Of a stretch of 41,182 nt of DNA, positions 34,058 through 41,182 are shown in pieces. Positions within the stretch are counted from its first letter, which is position 1. Each line of letters opens with the position of its first letter. This DNA comes from Actinomycetota bacterium (lineage in GTDB: Bacteria > Actinomycetota > Actinomycetes > JACCUZ01). The translations under genes and the position numbers were made by a program. A model generated the notes under the pieces. The model saw nothing but the letters and a program-made list of their open reading frames with translations, had not been told where the DNA came from and did not search any database. The DNA lies in contig JAVEDB010000024.1 in NCBI GenBank assembly GCA_030841185.1, positions 1-41,182 on the forward strand, written 5' to 3'.

Positions 34058-34471
34058 ATGAGACGTGTGCGGTCCGTGCTCGCCAACGAGCGTGGTGACA
34101 TCGTGCTCGGCTGGCTCACGAGGCTGGCCGTGGTCTTCGGCCTGGCCGGGATCGTGCTCTTCGACGGGATCTCGGTGGCCGTGACGACCGTCAACGTCGC
34201 CGACCAGGCCAACACGGCTGCTCTCGACGCCTCGGACACGTGGAACACCACCAAGAACGTGCAGCTGACCTACCTGGCGGCGCTCGCGTCGGCCCAGAAG
34301 CAGGACCCTGGGAACGCCGTGGACACCACGACGTTCCGCGTCGACCCCGACGGCAAGGTGCACGTCCGCCTCACCCGCACCGCCACCACCCTCGTGCTGT
34401 ATCGGATCGGCCCGGCCAAGAAGTGGGCCGTGGTCACCCAGGACGGCGACGGCAAGTCCGTCCCCGGCTGA
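34058..34471 (+). CDS. Small single-TM protein, Tad-like, unknown
   Basis: 137 aa. RSVLANERGDIVLGWLTRLAVVFGLAGIVLFDGISVAV followed by VADQANTAALDASDTW recalls the N-terminal region of TadE/TadG-like pseudopilins (ERG, helix, then Ala-rich Asp/Gln segment), but it lacks a clear family match. The rest is a small outer domain with short beta strands. The ORF-track version starting at 33113 is a shadow of murJ. It sits between murJ and the pseudokinase, 59 bases after the murJ stop. The start is uncertain, as no clear Shine-Dalgarno is seen. Confidence 0.65.
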   Translation: MRRVRSVLANERGDIVLGWLTRLAVVFGLAGIVLFDGISVAVTTVNVADQANTAALDASDTWNTTKNVQLTYLAALASAQKQDPGNAVDTTTFRVDPDGKVHVRLTRTATTLVLYRIGPAKKWAVVTQDGDGKSVPG

Positions 34472-34484
34472 CTCGGCCGCCTAA

Positions 34485-34524
34485 ACCCGGTCGTACCCGG
34501 TCGTCCCGGTCGTCGCTGGTCGTC
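34485..34524. repeat. Short tandem CCCGGTCGT repeat
   Basis: Three copies of CCCGGTCGT (one spacer base after the first) followed by a diverged CGCTGGTCGT, in the gap before the pseudokinase gene. Confidence 0.7.
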
Positions 34525-34635
34525 CGCTCCGGGGACTGAACCCGGCGGGCGGCGGGTAGGCGGCTTAGCATGGTGCGCAGGGCCGTGACGGCTCGTGCAC
34601 TACCCCGAGGGACAGCAGACGACGCGAGGAGCCCG

Positions 34636-36117
34636 GTGCCGCCGCCGTACGCCGTCGAGCCAGGGACGCGGCTCGTCGACCGCTACCTTCTCGAGGCTCG
34701 GCTGGGGCACGCCGGGAGCACCACCTACTGGCGGGCCCGCGACGAGCTGCTCGACCGCGCGGTCGGCATCTGTCTCCTCGACGTGACCGCCTCGGACGCC
34801 CGCTCCATCCTGCGCGCCGCGCGGCAGGCCGCCGCAGTCAACGACGCGCGCTTCCTGCGGGTGCTGGACGCCAGCGAGACCGACAAGGTCGTCTACGTCG
34901 TGACCGAGTGGGTCACCGCGACCAGCCTCGCCGAGCTGCTGGCCGACGGCCCGATGTCGCCGAACGAAGCCCGCGCCATGGTCGTCGAGATCGCGGAGGC
35001 GCTGGCCGCGGCCCACGAGCAGGGCCTGGCGCACCTGTGCCTGCAGCCCGAGCACATCCTGCGCACGGCGCACGACCAGATCAAGGTGTCGGGGCTGGCC
35101 GTGGACGCAGCGGTGCGGGGCATTTCTGCGGTCGGGGCCGCGGAGGCGGCCCGCCTTGACGTCGCGGGTTGCGCCGGCGTGCTCTACGCCGCCCTGACCG
35201 CGCGCTGGCCCGGCGGCGGCCACACCACGCTGCCACCGGCTCCCCGCGAGAACGGTGAGCTCTGCAGCCCGCGGCAGGTGCGGGCCGGGATCCCCGACGA
35301 CCTCGATGAGCTGACCTGCCGGGGCCTCGCCGTGCCCAACAAGGCGCCCGGTGCCGAACCGCTCGGGGGGCCGGCTGAGCTGGCGGCGGCCCTGGCCGCG
35401 GCGTCAACGACGACCCGGATGGCCCCGGTGCGCGGGCCAGAGGGGACCGGGTCGGGGGACACGCCGTACCCCCCGGCGTACTTCGCGGCGTACGACGACG
35501 AGAGCCCCCGCCGCCGGCGCCTGATGGCGCGAGGGGCATGGGTCCTCGCCGCTCTGCTGCTCGCCGCGGGCGTCGGACTGGTCGGCTGGCAGCTGCTGAT
35601 GGCGGTGGTGGACAGCAAGCCCCCGGCCGTCGGCTCGACCTCGTCGGCCTCCGGCTCGGCCGCAACCGGCCAAGGCCCGATCAAGGTCGCCAGCGTTGAG
35701 TCGTTCGACCCGCCGCCCGGCGACGGGGAGGAGAACAACTCCCGCGTACGCCGGGTGCTGGACGGCAACACCAGCACGGTGTGGACCACCAAGACGTACT
35801 TCGACCCGTTCGGCCAGTCCGGAATCAAGGAGGGCGTCGGGCTGCTGCTCGACCTCGGGCGGCGCCAGTCGGTCGGGTCCGTCGCCGTGGCGCTGCGCGG
35901 GGGCGGCACCGACCTCGAGCTCCGGGTGGCCGACGAAAGCGGTGACCGCGCGAGGGACTACCGGGTCGTGGCGCAGGCCACCGGAGCCACCGGTCTCGTC
36001 GAGCTCAAGCCGCCGGAGCCGGTCCAGGCGCGATTCGTGCTGATCTGGCTGACGTCGCTGCCGCAGGAAGGCGCGGACTATCGGGGCACGATCGCCGAGG
36101 TCGGCGTACGGGGCTGA
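34636..36117 (+). CDS. Membrane pseudokinase with extracellular discoidin-like domain
   Basis: 493 aa from the GTG at 34636, which has GAGGAG just upstream; the ORF-track ATG at 34570 overlaps a TAGCAT -10-like hexamer. N-terminal kinase fold (TRLVDRYLLEARLGHAGSTTYWRARD) with all catalytic motifs lost: VAIK reads VGICLLD, HRD reads HLC (HLCLQPEHIL) and DFG reads SGL. Then an acidic/Arg-rich linker, one TM (AWVLAALLLAAGVGLVGWQLL) and an exported galactose-binding-like domain (VLDGNTSTVWTTKTYFDPFG). Known: the equivalent domain in mycobacterial MviN binds FhaA when phosphorylated. Inferred: it modulates MurJ in trans. Confidence 0.85.
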   Translation: MPPPYAVEPGTRLVDRYLLEARLGHAGSTTYWRARDELLDRAVGICLLDVTASDARSILRAARQAAAVNDARFLRVLDASETDKVVYVVTEWVTATSLAELLADGPMSPNEARAMVVEIAEALAAAHEQGLAHLCLQPEHILRTAHDQIKVSGLAVDAAVRGISAVGAAEAARLDVAGCAGVLYAALTARWPGGGHTTLPPAPRENGELCSPRQVRAGIPDDLDELTCRGLAVPNKAPGAEPLGGPAELAAALAAASTTTRMAPVRGPEGTGSGDTPYPPAYFAAYDDESPRRRRLMARGAWVLAALLLAAGVGLVGWQLLMAVVDSKPPAVGSTSSASGSAATGQGPIKVASVESFDPPPGDGEENNSRVRRVLDGNTSTVWTTKTYFDPFGQSGIKEGVGLLLDLGRRQSVGSVAVALRGGGTDLELRVADESGDRARDYRVVAQATGATGLVELKPPEPVQARFVLIWLTSLPQEGADYRGTIAEVGVRG

Positions 36118-36163
36118 AACCACCCGCGACGCTCCGACGTCGCACGGCGGACCCCGGCGCGCT

Positions 36164-36179
36164 TGAGCCCACCGGCTCA
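36164..36179 (+). terminator. Small hairpin between pseudokinase and sigM
   Basis: TGAGCC-CACC-GGCTCA, a perfect 6-bp stem 46 bases after the pseudokinase stop. It may be a weak terminator or an operator; TACCCT at 36190 could be the sigM -10. Confidence 0.4.
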
Positions 36180-36232
36180 CCTGCCGACCTACCCTGCAAG
36201 CAAGGACGGCTGGCGAGCGGAGGTGGAACCGG

Positions 36233-36895
36233 GTGCGGGAGGCTCCAGGGCGCCCGGACGACTCGGGCCGCACCGATGGCGAGCTGCTGCGCGACGCGGC
36301 CGAGGGCGACCGCGAGGCGGTCGGCGAGCTGTTCGGCCGGCACCGCGACCGGTTGTGGGCCGTCGCCGTGCGCACCCTGGGGGACCGCGAGGAAGCGGCC
36401 GATGCGCTGCAGGACGCGTTCGTGTCCGTCCTTCGCACCACCTCGGCGGGGGGTTCCGCGGCGTTCCGCGGCGACTCTGCACCGTCCACGTGGCTGCACC
36501 GGGTCGTCGTCAATGCCTGCCTGGACCGGGCCCGCCGCCGCGCGGTGCGTCCCGCCGACCCGTTCCCCGACGCGGAGCCACCGGCCCGCGGACCGGATGC
36601 GTTCTCGGGGGTGGAGACCGCGCTCGACCTCGAGCGGGCGCTGGACGTGCTCCCGCTGGACCAGCGGGCTGCGCTCGTGCTCGTGCACATGTACGGATGG
36701 TCTGTGGAGGACGCCGCCGAGGTCCTGGACTGTCAGCCAGGGACGGTGAAGAGCCGGTGCTCGCGCGGGCGAGCGCGTCTGGTCACGGTGCTGGGCGCGG
36801 CCGGGGGGAACCGAGACACCTCCGACGGCGTCCCATCTCAGACCGTCCCGACTGACCCTGCCAGCGCCGCGAACGGAGGTGACCCGACGCCATGA
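36233..36895 (+). CDS. sigM: ECF sigma factor SigM
   Basis: 220 aa. Region 2 (GELLRDAAEGDREAVGELFGRHRDRLWAVAVRTLGDREEAADALQDAFVSVLRT) and region 4 (ALDVLPLDQRAALVLVHMYGWSVEDAAEVLDCQPGTVKSRCSRGRARL) are typical ECF. GTG with GGAGGT upstream. In mycobacteria and streptomycetes SigM occupies this place between murJ and trxB and responds to oxidative or envelope stress. Its stop overlaps the anti-sigma ATG (ATGA), giving equal expression of the pair. Confidence 0.94.
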   Translation: MREAPGRPDDSGRTDGELLRDAAEGDREAVGELFGRHRDRLWAVAVRTLGDREEAADALQDAFVSVLRTTSAGGSAAFRGDSAPSTWLHRVVVNACLDRARRRAVRPADPFPDAEPPARGPDAFSGVETALDLERALDVLPLDQRAALVLVHMYGWSVEDAAEVLDCQPGTVKSRCSRGRARLVTVLGAAGGNRDTSDGVPSQTVPTDPASAANGGDPTP

Positions 36896-37764
36896 GCCCC
36901 ACCGAGCCCGCCGCCGTCCCGCCCGTCGGGGACCATCCCGACCTGGAGACGCTCGCGGACCTCGACGAGGGACTGTTGGAGCCTGCGCAGGCCACGGCGG
37001 TGACCGCGCACATCGACGGTTGCCCCACGTGCCGCGACGCCGCGGCGACCCTCGCCGACCTGCCCGCTCGCCTCGCCGGCCTGTCCGACGTCGGTCCGGT
37101 GCCGGACGACGTCGTGGCGCGGCTCGACGGCGCGCTGCGGGACGAACTGACCCGGCCGGTGCCGGGACAGACCGCCGTCACGGTGACACCGATCGCCGGC
37201 CGCGGGTCGCGCCGCCGGCTCGGCCACGACAGCCGGTTCCTGCAGGCTGCCGCGGTGCTGGTGCTGTTGCTCGCCGTGACCGCCGTGGGGGTGTCCGCGG
37301 TGATCAGCCGGCACGGGGGGAACACCACCACCAGCGCGGGCGATGCGGCCGGGCGCGAGGCCGCCGCCCCCGGGGCCAAGACGTTGTCCTCGACCTTCGA
37401 GGTGGTGTCGTCCGGCAGCAACTACACGCGCAGCACGCTGGCCGGCGCGATCCCCGGCCTGCTGCTCACGCAGGGGTCCCGGATGTCGAGTCCGTCCGGG
37501 TCGGTCGCTCCCCAGGCCACCGACAGCAATGATCCCGAGCGGCTGCGCGAGGGGCCGGCGCTGGCCCGATGCGTCGCCGCGCTCGCCGGAGCACCCGCCA
37601 CGCCGCTGGTCGTCGACATCGCTGCGTACGAGGGCAAGCCGGCCACCGTGATCGTGCTTCCGACCCCGGACGACGCGGGGCACCTCGATGTCTGGGTGGT
37701 GCGCCCGACCTGCACCGAGGCGAACGCGCAGGTCCTGCTTTTCCAGCGTGTCGTGCGCCCCTGA
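36892..37764 (+). CDS. Zinc-containing anti-sigma factor for SigM
   Basis: 290 aa. N-terminal HPDLETLADLDEGLLEPAQATAVTAHIDGCPTC contains the HxxxCxxC ZAS zinc motif (anti-sigma domain), followed by one TM (AAAVLVLLLAVTAVGVSAVI) and an exported domain with two Cys. It should hold SigM at the membrane until a signal releases it; the ZAS cysteines can also sense redox state. Directly coupled to sigM, upstream of the thioredoxin genes whose promoter is itself stress-type. Confidence 0.9.
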   Translation: MSPTEPAAVPPVGDHPDLETLADLDEGLLEPAQATAVTAHIDGCPTCRDAAATLADLPARLAGLSDVGPVPDDVVARLDGALRDELTRPVPGQTAVTVTPIAGRGSRRRLGHDSRFLQAAAVLVLLLAVTAVGVSAVISRHGGNTTTSAGDAAGREAAAPGAKTLSSTFEVVSSGSNYTRSTLAGAIPGLLLTQGSRMSSPSGSVAPQATDSNDPERLREGPALARCVAALAGAPATPLVVDIAAYEGKPATVIVLPTPDDAGHLDVWVVRPTCTEANAQVLLFQRVVRP

Positions 37765-37776
37765 GCGGGCCGGCAG

Positions 37777-37803
37777 GGGAATGCCGAGCGCCTAGGATCC
37801 GTT
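37777..37803 (+). promoter_or_regulatory. SigR/SigH-type promoter of trxB-trxA
   Basis: GGGAAT-N18-GTT, an exact match to the Streptomyces sigma-R consensus known from trxBA. A housekeeping-like TAGGAT (37793-37798) lies inside it, so two promoters may overlap. It gives a short leader of about 35 bases to the trxB GTG. Confidence 0.8.
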
Positions 37804-37839
37804 GACGCAGCCGTTCATGGATATCCCGAAAGGTGCTAC

Positions 37840-38829
37840 GTGACCGACCTCCGCGAAATCATCATCATCGGCTCCGGCCCCGCGGGGTACACGGCTGCCA
37901 TCTACGCGGCCCGGGCCAACCTGCACCCGCTGGTCTTCGAGGGATCGGTGACCGCCGGTGGGGCACTGATGAACACCACCGACGTCGAGAACTTCCCGGG
38001 TTTCCCCGACGGCGTGATGGGCCCGGACCTGATGGACCACCTGCGCAAGCAGGCTGAGCGGTTCGGGGCCGAGCTGGTGACCGACGACGTCACTGCGGTC
38101 GACCTGACCGGCGAGATCAAGGTCGTGACCGACGGCCGCGGCGACCAGCACCAGGCGCGCGCCGTGATCATCGCCACCGGCTCGGGCTACCGCGAGCTGG
38201 GACTGCCCAACGAGAAGCGCCTCTCCGGCCACGGGGTGTCCTGGTGCGCGACCTGTGACGGTTTCTTCTTCCGGGACAAGGACATCGTCGTGGTCGGCGG
38301 CGGCGACACGGCCATGGAGGAAGCGACATTCCTCACTCGCTTCGCTCGCTCCGTCACCATCGTGCACCGGCGTAGCGAGCTGCGCGCCTCGAAGATCATG
38401 CAGGAACGCGCCTTCGCCAACGAGAAGATCCACTTCGTCTGGGACAGCGCCGTCGTCGACGTGCTCGGTGACGACACGGTCACCGGCGTACGGCTGCGCA
38501 ACCTGAGGACGGGCGAGGAGTCCACCCTCGAAGCCAACGGCCTGTTCATCGCCATCGGACACGACCCGCGCAGCGAGCTGTTCGCGGGTCAGGTGCGCCG
38601 CGACGACGAGGGCTACATCCTGGTGGACGCGCCGTCGACGCGGACGAACGTCACCGGCGTCTTCGCCTGCGGGGATGTCGTCGACCACATCTATCGTCAG
38701 GCCGTCACCGCCGCCGGCACCGGATGCGCTGCCTCGCTCGACGCCGAGCGCTACCTGTCGTCGCTGGACGACGCCGAGCTGACCGGCGACCCCGCCCAGG
38801 CCGCGCAAGCCATCAACGTCAGCGCCTGA
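37840..38829 (+). CDS. trxB: Thioredoxin-disulfide reductase
   Basis: 329 aa. FAD site [10 protein letters not shown] (residues 11-20), redox pair C136-A-T-C139 in [15 protein letters not shown] site [12 protein letters not shown] and the closing [32 protein letters not shown]. The enzyme passes electrons from NADPH to thioredoxin. GTG with AAAGG seven bases upstream. Forms an operon with trxA 50 bases later. Confidence 0.97.
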   Translation: MTDLREIIIIGSGPAGYTAAIYAARANLHPLVFEGSVTAGGALMNTTDVENFPGFPDGVMGPDLMDHLRKQAERFGAELVTDDVTAVDLTGEIKVVTDGRGDQHQARAVIIATGSGYRELGLPNEKRLSGHGVSWCATCDGFFFRDKDIVVVGGGDTAMEEATFLTRFARSVTIVHRRSELRASKIMQERAFANEKIHFVWDSAVVDVLGDDTVTGVRLRNLRTGEESTLEANGLFIAIGHDPRSELFAGQVRRDDEGYILVDAPSTRTNVTGVFACGDVVDHIYRQAVTAAGTGCAASLDAERYLSSLDDAELTGDPAQAAQAINVSA

Positions 38830-38879
38830 CCCGACCACCTGTGCCGACCGCCCAGACCGACCGAAAGGAACCCGCGACC

Positions 38880-39206
38880 GTGGGAGACACGACCAAGAGC
38901 GTGACCGACGCCAGCTTCGCCGCCGACGTCCTGCAGAGCGACACGGCGGTGCTCGTCGACTTCTGGGCGGAGTGGTGCGGCCCGTGCCGGCAGGTGTCCC
39001 CGATCCTCGAGGAGATCGCCGGCGAGCACGCCGACAAGATCCGGATCGTCAAGCTCAACGTGGACGAGAACCCGCAGACCGCGGCCCACTACGGGATCAC
39101 GTCGATCCCCACGATGAGCGTCTACCTGGGCGGTGAGGTCGTGAAGACGATCATCGGTGCCAAGCCCAAGGCGCTGCTGCTGAAGGACCTCGAGGCCTTC
39201 ATCTGA
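38880..39206 (+). CDS. trxA: Thioredoxin
   Basis: 108 aa. Active site W-C33-G-P-C36 in VDFWAEWCGPC; cis-Pro loop in ITSIPTM and a normal thioredoxin fold throughout. It reduces protein disulphides. The GTG at 38880 has AAGGA upstream; the ORF-track start inside trxB is rejected. Second gene of the trxB-trxA operon, ended by a hairpin terminator. Confidence 0.96.
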   Translation: MGDTTKSVTDASFAADVLQSDTAVLVDFWAEWCGPCRQVSPILEEIAGEHADKIRIVKLNVDENPQTAAHYGITSIPTMSVYLGGEVVKTIIGAKPKALLLKDLEAFI

Positions 39207-39235
39207 GGTCCGCCCAGCGCGCGCCAGTACCCCAG

Positions 39236-39265
39236 ACGGGGCCGATCCACCTCGGACGGCCCCGT
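39236..39265 (+). terminator. Terminator after trxA
   Basis: ACGGGGCCG and CGGCCCCGT pair perfectly, with an inner TCC/GGA step, followed by TT. About 30 bases after the trxA stop. Confidence 0.8.
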
Positions 39266-39298
39266 TTGCCATCCGGTGACGGAGGGGTACCAGGCAGA

Positions 39299-39304
39299 TA
39301 CGAT
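39299..39304 (+). promoter_or_regulatory. Candidate -10 of cwlM
   Basis: TACGAT, about 44 bases before the chosen cwlM ATG; a GAGGAG ribosome site lies between. If it is the -10, the earlier ORF-track starts (39276, 39303) are not transcribed. Confidence 0.45.
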
Positions 39305-39347
39305 GCACGTCCGGCCCCGTTCCCCGACCAGCGAGGAGCGTCTCCTG

Positions 39348-40493
39348 ATGTTCTTCGAGCGCAGCTACCGGCGCAGCGACGTGGGACCGGCTGTCGCCGA
39401 GATCCGGTCGAAGCTCGCTGTGCTGGGTCTGCTCGTCGTGGACGTCGACGCCACCGGCAGCCTGTCGGCGGCACTCTTCGACGAGGCGACCGACCGCGCC
39501 GTCCGTGAGTTCCAGCAGCAGCGCGGCATCACCGTCGACGGCATCGTCGGCCCACAGACCTACCACTCGCTGGACGAGGCGCGGTGGCGCCTCGGTGACC
39601 GCATCCTCTCCTTCGTCCCGGCCAGGCTGCTCGCCGGCGACGACGTCGCCGCGTTGCAACAGCGGCTGCTGGACATGGGTTTCGACTGCGGGCGCGTCGA
39701 CGGCCTCTTCGGTGCGGAGACCGAACAGGCCCTGCGGGAGTTCCAGCGCAATGTCGGACTCCGGCCCGACGGCACGTGTGGACCGGCGACCTTCAAGGCG
39801 CTGAGCCAGCTGGTGCGCACGGTGGTCGGCGGACGGCCGCACGCGATGCGTGAGTCCGAGGCCATCACCCGCGCCGGCCCGACACTGAGCGGCAAGCTCA
39901 TCATCGTCGACCCTGGGCACGGTGGCGACGATCGCGGCGTGGACGGCCACGGCCTGGATGAGGCCGGTCTGGTCTACGAGCTCGCCGCCCGCGTCGAAGG
40001 ACGTCTCGCGGCCACCGGGAGCTCGGCGTTCCTCACGCGCGGGCCGGACGGCAGCATGGACGAGGTCGACCGGGCCAGCTTCGCGAACGCAGCCGGTGCC
40101 GACCTGGTCATCTCGCTGCACATGGACGCACACGAAAGCGCGGATGCGGGCGGCTGCGCGACCTACTTCTACGGCAACGACCGGATCGGTCACCACTCCG
40201 CGGTCGGTGAACGGTTCGCGAACCTGGTGCAGCGGGAGATCTGTGGGCGCACCGACCTGCAGGACCTGCGCGCCCACCCGAAGACCTGGGACCTGCTGCG
40301 GCGGACCCGGATGCCCGCGGTACGTATCGAGATCGGCTACCTGAGCAACCCCGGCGACGCGGGCCGGCTTGCCGACCCCGACTTCCGCGACGTGCTGGCC
40401 GAGGCCGTCGTCGCCGCGGTGCAGCGCCTCTACCTGCCGCCTGACCAGGACACGGACACCGGCAGCCTGCGGATCCCCGCCCTGCGCGCCTGA
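39348..40493 (+). CDS. cwlM: CwlM-like amidase-fold regulator of peptidoglycan synthesis
   Basis: 381 aa from the ATG at 39348 (GAGGAG upstream). Two peptidoglycan-binding-1 repeats (DVGPAVAEIRSKLAVLGLL with VREFQQQRGITVDGIVGPQTY; DVAALQQRLLDMGFDCGRVDGLFG with LREFQRNVGLRPDG) followed by an Amidase_3 domain (IIVDPGHGGDD, ISLHMDAHES, VRIEIGYLSNPGDA). No signal peptide, so cytoplasmic. Known: mycobacterial CwlM, phosphorylated by PknB, activates MurA and interacts with FhaA and MurJ. The zinc-site residues look kept. A Thr/Asp-rich tail (DQDTDTGSL) could be phosphorylated. Confidence 0.9.
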   Translation: MFFERSYRRSDVGPAVAEIRSKLAVLGLLVVDVDATGSLSAALFDEATDRAVREFQQQRGITVDGIVGPQTYHSLDEARWRLGDRILSFVPARLLAGDDVAALQQRLLDMGFDCGRVDGLFGAETEQALREFQRNVGLRPDGTCGPATFKALSQLVRTVVGGRPHAMRESEAITRAGPTLSGKLIIVDPGHGGDDRGVDGHGLDEAGLVYELAARVEGRLAATGSSAFLTRGPDGSMDEVDRASFANAAGADLVISLHMDAHESADAGGCATYFYGNDRIGHHSAVGERFANLVQREICGRTDLQDLRAHPKTWDLLRRTRMPAVRIEIGYLSNPGDAGRLADPDFRDVLAEAVVAAVQRLYLPPDQDTDTGSLRIPALRA

Positions 40494-40529
40494 CCTCCGC
40501 GACCCACCGTCCGGCGACCCCCGACGTCA

Positions 40530-40595
40530 GTGATCGCTGTTTTGGTGCTCGATCGGGTCGTTCACTCGCCTTTCCGGCACCCAAACGGCGATCAC
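40530..40595. repeat. 19-bp near-perfect palindrome between cwlM and GNAT gene
   Basis: GTGATCGCTGTTTTGGTGC and GCACCCAAACGGCGATCAC: 17 of 19 positions pair (one of the others is a G-U), around a 28-base loop. It lies in the convergent gap 37 bases after the cwlM stop and 30 before the GNAT stop. Probable bidirectional terminator. Confidence 0.85.
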
Positions 40596-40624
40596 GGCGT
40601 ACGCCGAGGGGCCAGCGCTGACCG

Positions 40625-41182
40625 TCAGACCGGGCGGAACGCCGGCTCCGGGTTCATCGAGCCGAGGAGCCGTTCCAGCGCGACCTCGACGTCCTCGCGC
40701 CAGGAGACGGCGTTCTTGAGGTCGAGACGCAGCCGGGGGAACCGGTGGTGCGGCCGCACCGTCTTGAAGCCCACCGACAGCAGGTAGTCGGCCGGCACGA
40801 GACAGCCGTTCGGCCGCTGGTCCTCCAGCGGCCGGGCATCGCCGAACGCCTCGATCGCCTTCACCCCGCGCCGGGTGAGGTCCTTGGCGGCGCCCTGCAC
40901 AAGCATCCGGCCGAGGCCGCCGCCGGTGAACTCCGGGAGGACCAACGCGGTCATCAACATGACCGCGTCACCCGAGACGGGCGACGTCGGGAAGGCGAGG
41001 CTGCGCGGCACATGCACCGGTGGCGCGTAGAGGACATAGCCGGCCGGCAGCGAGTCGACGTACACGATCTTCCCGCACGAACCCCAGTCCAGCAGCGTCG
41101 CCGAGAGCCACGCCTCCTTCTCCAGCCCCGGGTCCCCGGCCTCGTCGGCCACCTGCCGTCCGATCGGGTCGAGCTCCCAGAA
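40625..41182 (-). CDS. GNAT family acetyltransferase, 5' truncated by window edge
   Basis: At least 185 aa; the frame stays open to the end of the window (reading FWELDPIGRQ before the ORF-track GTG), so the start lies outside. Visible: IVYVDSLPAGYVLYAPP, VMLMTALVLPEFTGGGLGRMLVQGAAKDL (acetyl-CoA loop TGGGLG) and a C-terminal region ending SMNPEPAFRPV. A GNAT is commonly found between cwlM/trxA and parB in actinobacteria. Substrate unknown. Confidence 0.88.
   Translation of the reverse strand, partial: FWELDPIGRQVADEAGDPGLEKEAWLSATLLDWGSCGKIVYVDSLPAGYVLYAPPVHVPRSLAFPTSPVSGDAVMLMTALVLPEFTGGGLGRMLVQGAAKDLTRRGVKAIEAFGDARPLEDQRPNGCLVPADYLLSVGFKTVRPHHRFPRLRLDLKNAVSWREDVEVALERLLGSMNPEPAFRPV

Noticed and set aside
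36233-37764. SigM as the partner of the RsiG homologue
   Set aside because: SigM is an ECF factor with its own coupled ZAS anti-sigma; RsiG proteins act on WhiG/FliA-type sigma factors.
1-41182. CRISPR arrays, tRNA or rRNA genes
   Set aside because: No regularly spaced repeats, cloverleaf-like segments or conserved rRNA words were seen on reading; a tRNAscan or Infernal run was not possible.

Overview
The window is high-GC, chromosomal, densely coding DNA from an actinomycete (Actinomycetota). The evidence is strong G/C bias at third codon positions, frequent GTG starts, ATGA/GTGA overlaps, an inositol-1-phosphate synthase gene, a MurJ-linked pseudokinase, a CwlM homologue and an RsiG homologue. 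The gene order matches the well-known origin-proximal actinobacterial block: dnaB, rplI-rpsR-ssb-rpsF, ponA, padR-ino1, pcnA, Nudix, DUF6049, murJ, sigM/anti-sigma, trxB-trxA, cwlM. In relatives this is followed by parB/parA, rnpA-rpmH and dnaA, so oriC is expected beyond the right edge. I cannot fix the genus from sequence alone. No tRNA, rRNA, CRISPR array or transposase was seen.

Left part (1-7650): a truncated PhoD-type phosphatase, then on the minus strand a VOC protein, a GNAT, a HisC/Pat-type aminotransferase, a homologue of the c-di-GMP-binding anti-sigma factor RsiG, and dnaB. The dnaB ORF carries two inteins. One lies in the Walker A loop, starts with Ala and has the residues of a class 3 (WCT) intein plus a LAGLIDADG endonuclease. 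The other is a class 1 intein (Cys1) at the DLRESG/SIEQ site with a degenerate insert.

Middle (7651-24240): a MATE exporter, a GH3 lipoprotein, the S6-SSB-S18-L9 operon, endonuclease IV, a MarR/YceI pair sharing a palindromic operator, and a FemX-like plus alanine-racemase-like pair. Next come a small secreted protein, a membrane protein and a histidine kinase/response regulator pair, bracketed by two direct copies of a ~60-bp palindromic repeat. Then follow a GT87-like mannosyltransferase and a class A penicillin-binding protein.

Right part (24240-41182): a zinc-ribbon protein, padR-ino1 with a 10-bp palindrome just downstream of the promoter, an MFS transporter, pcnA, Nudix-DUF6049-murJ (translationally coupled), a Tad-like small protein, a separate pseudokinase, sigM with its ZAS anti-sigma factor, trxB-trxA behind an exact SigR-type promoter match, cwlM and a truncated GNAT. 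Much of the region serves cell-wall construction (PonA, MurJ, pseudokinase, CwlM, FemX), with replication and stress control alongside. Several gene ends carry long, near-perfect palindromes, and several genes look leaderless (TAnnnT followed 6-8 nt later by GTG).
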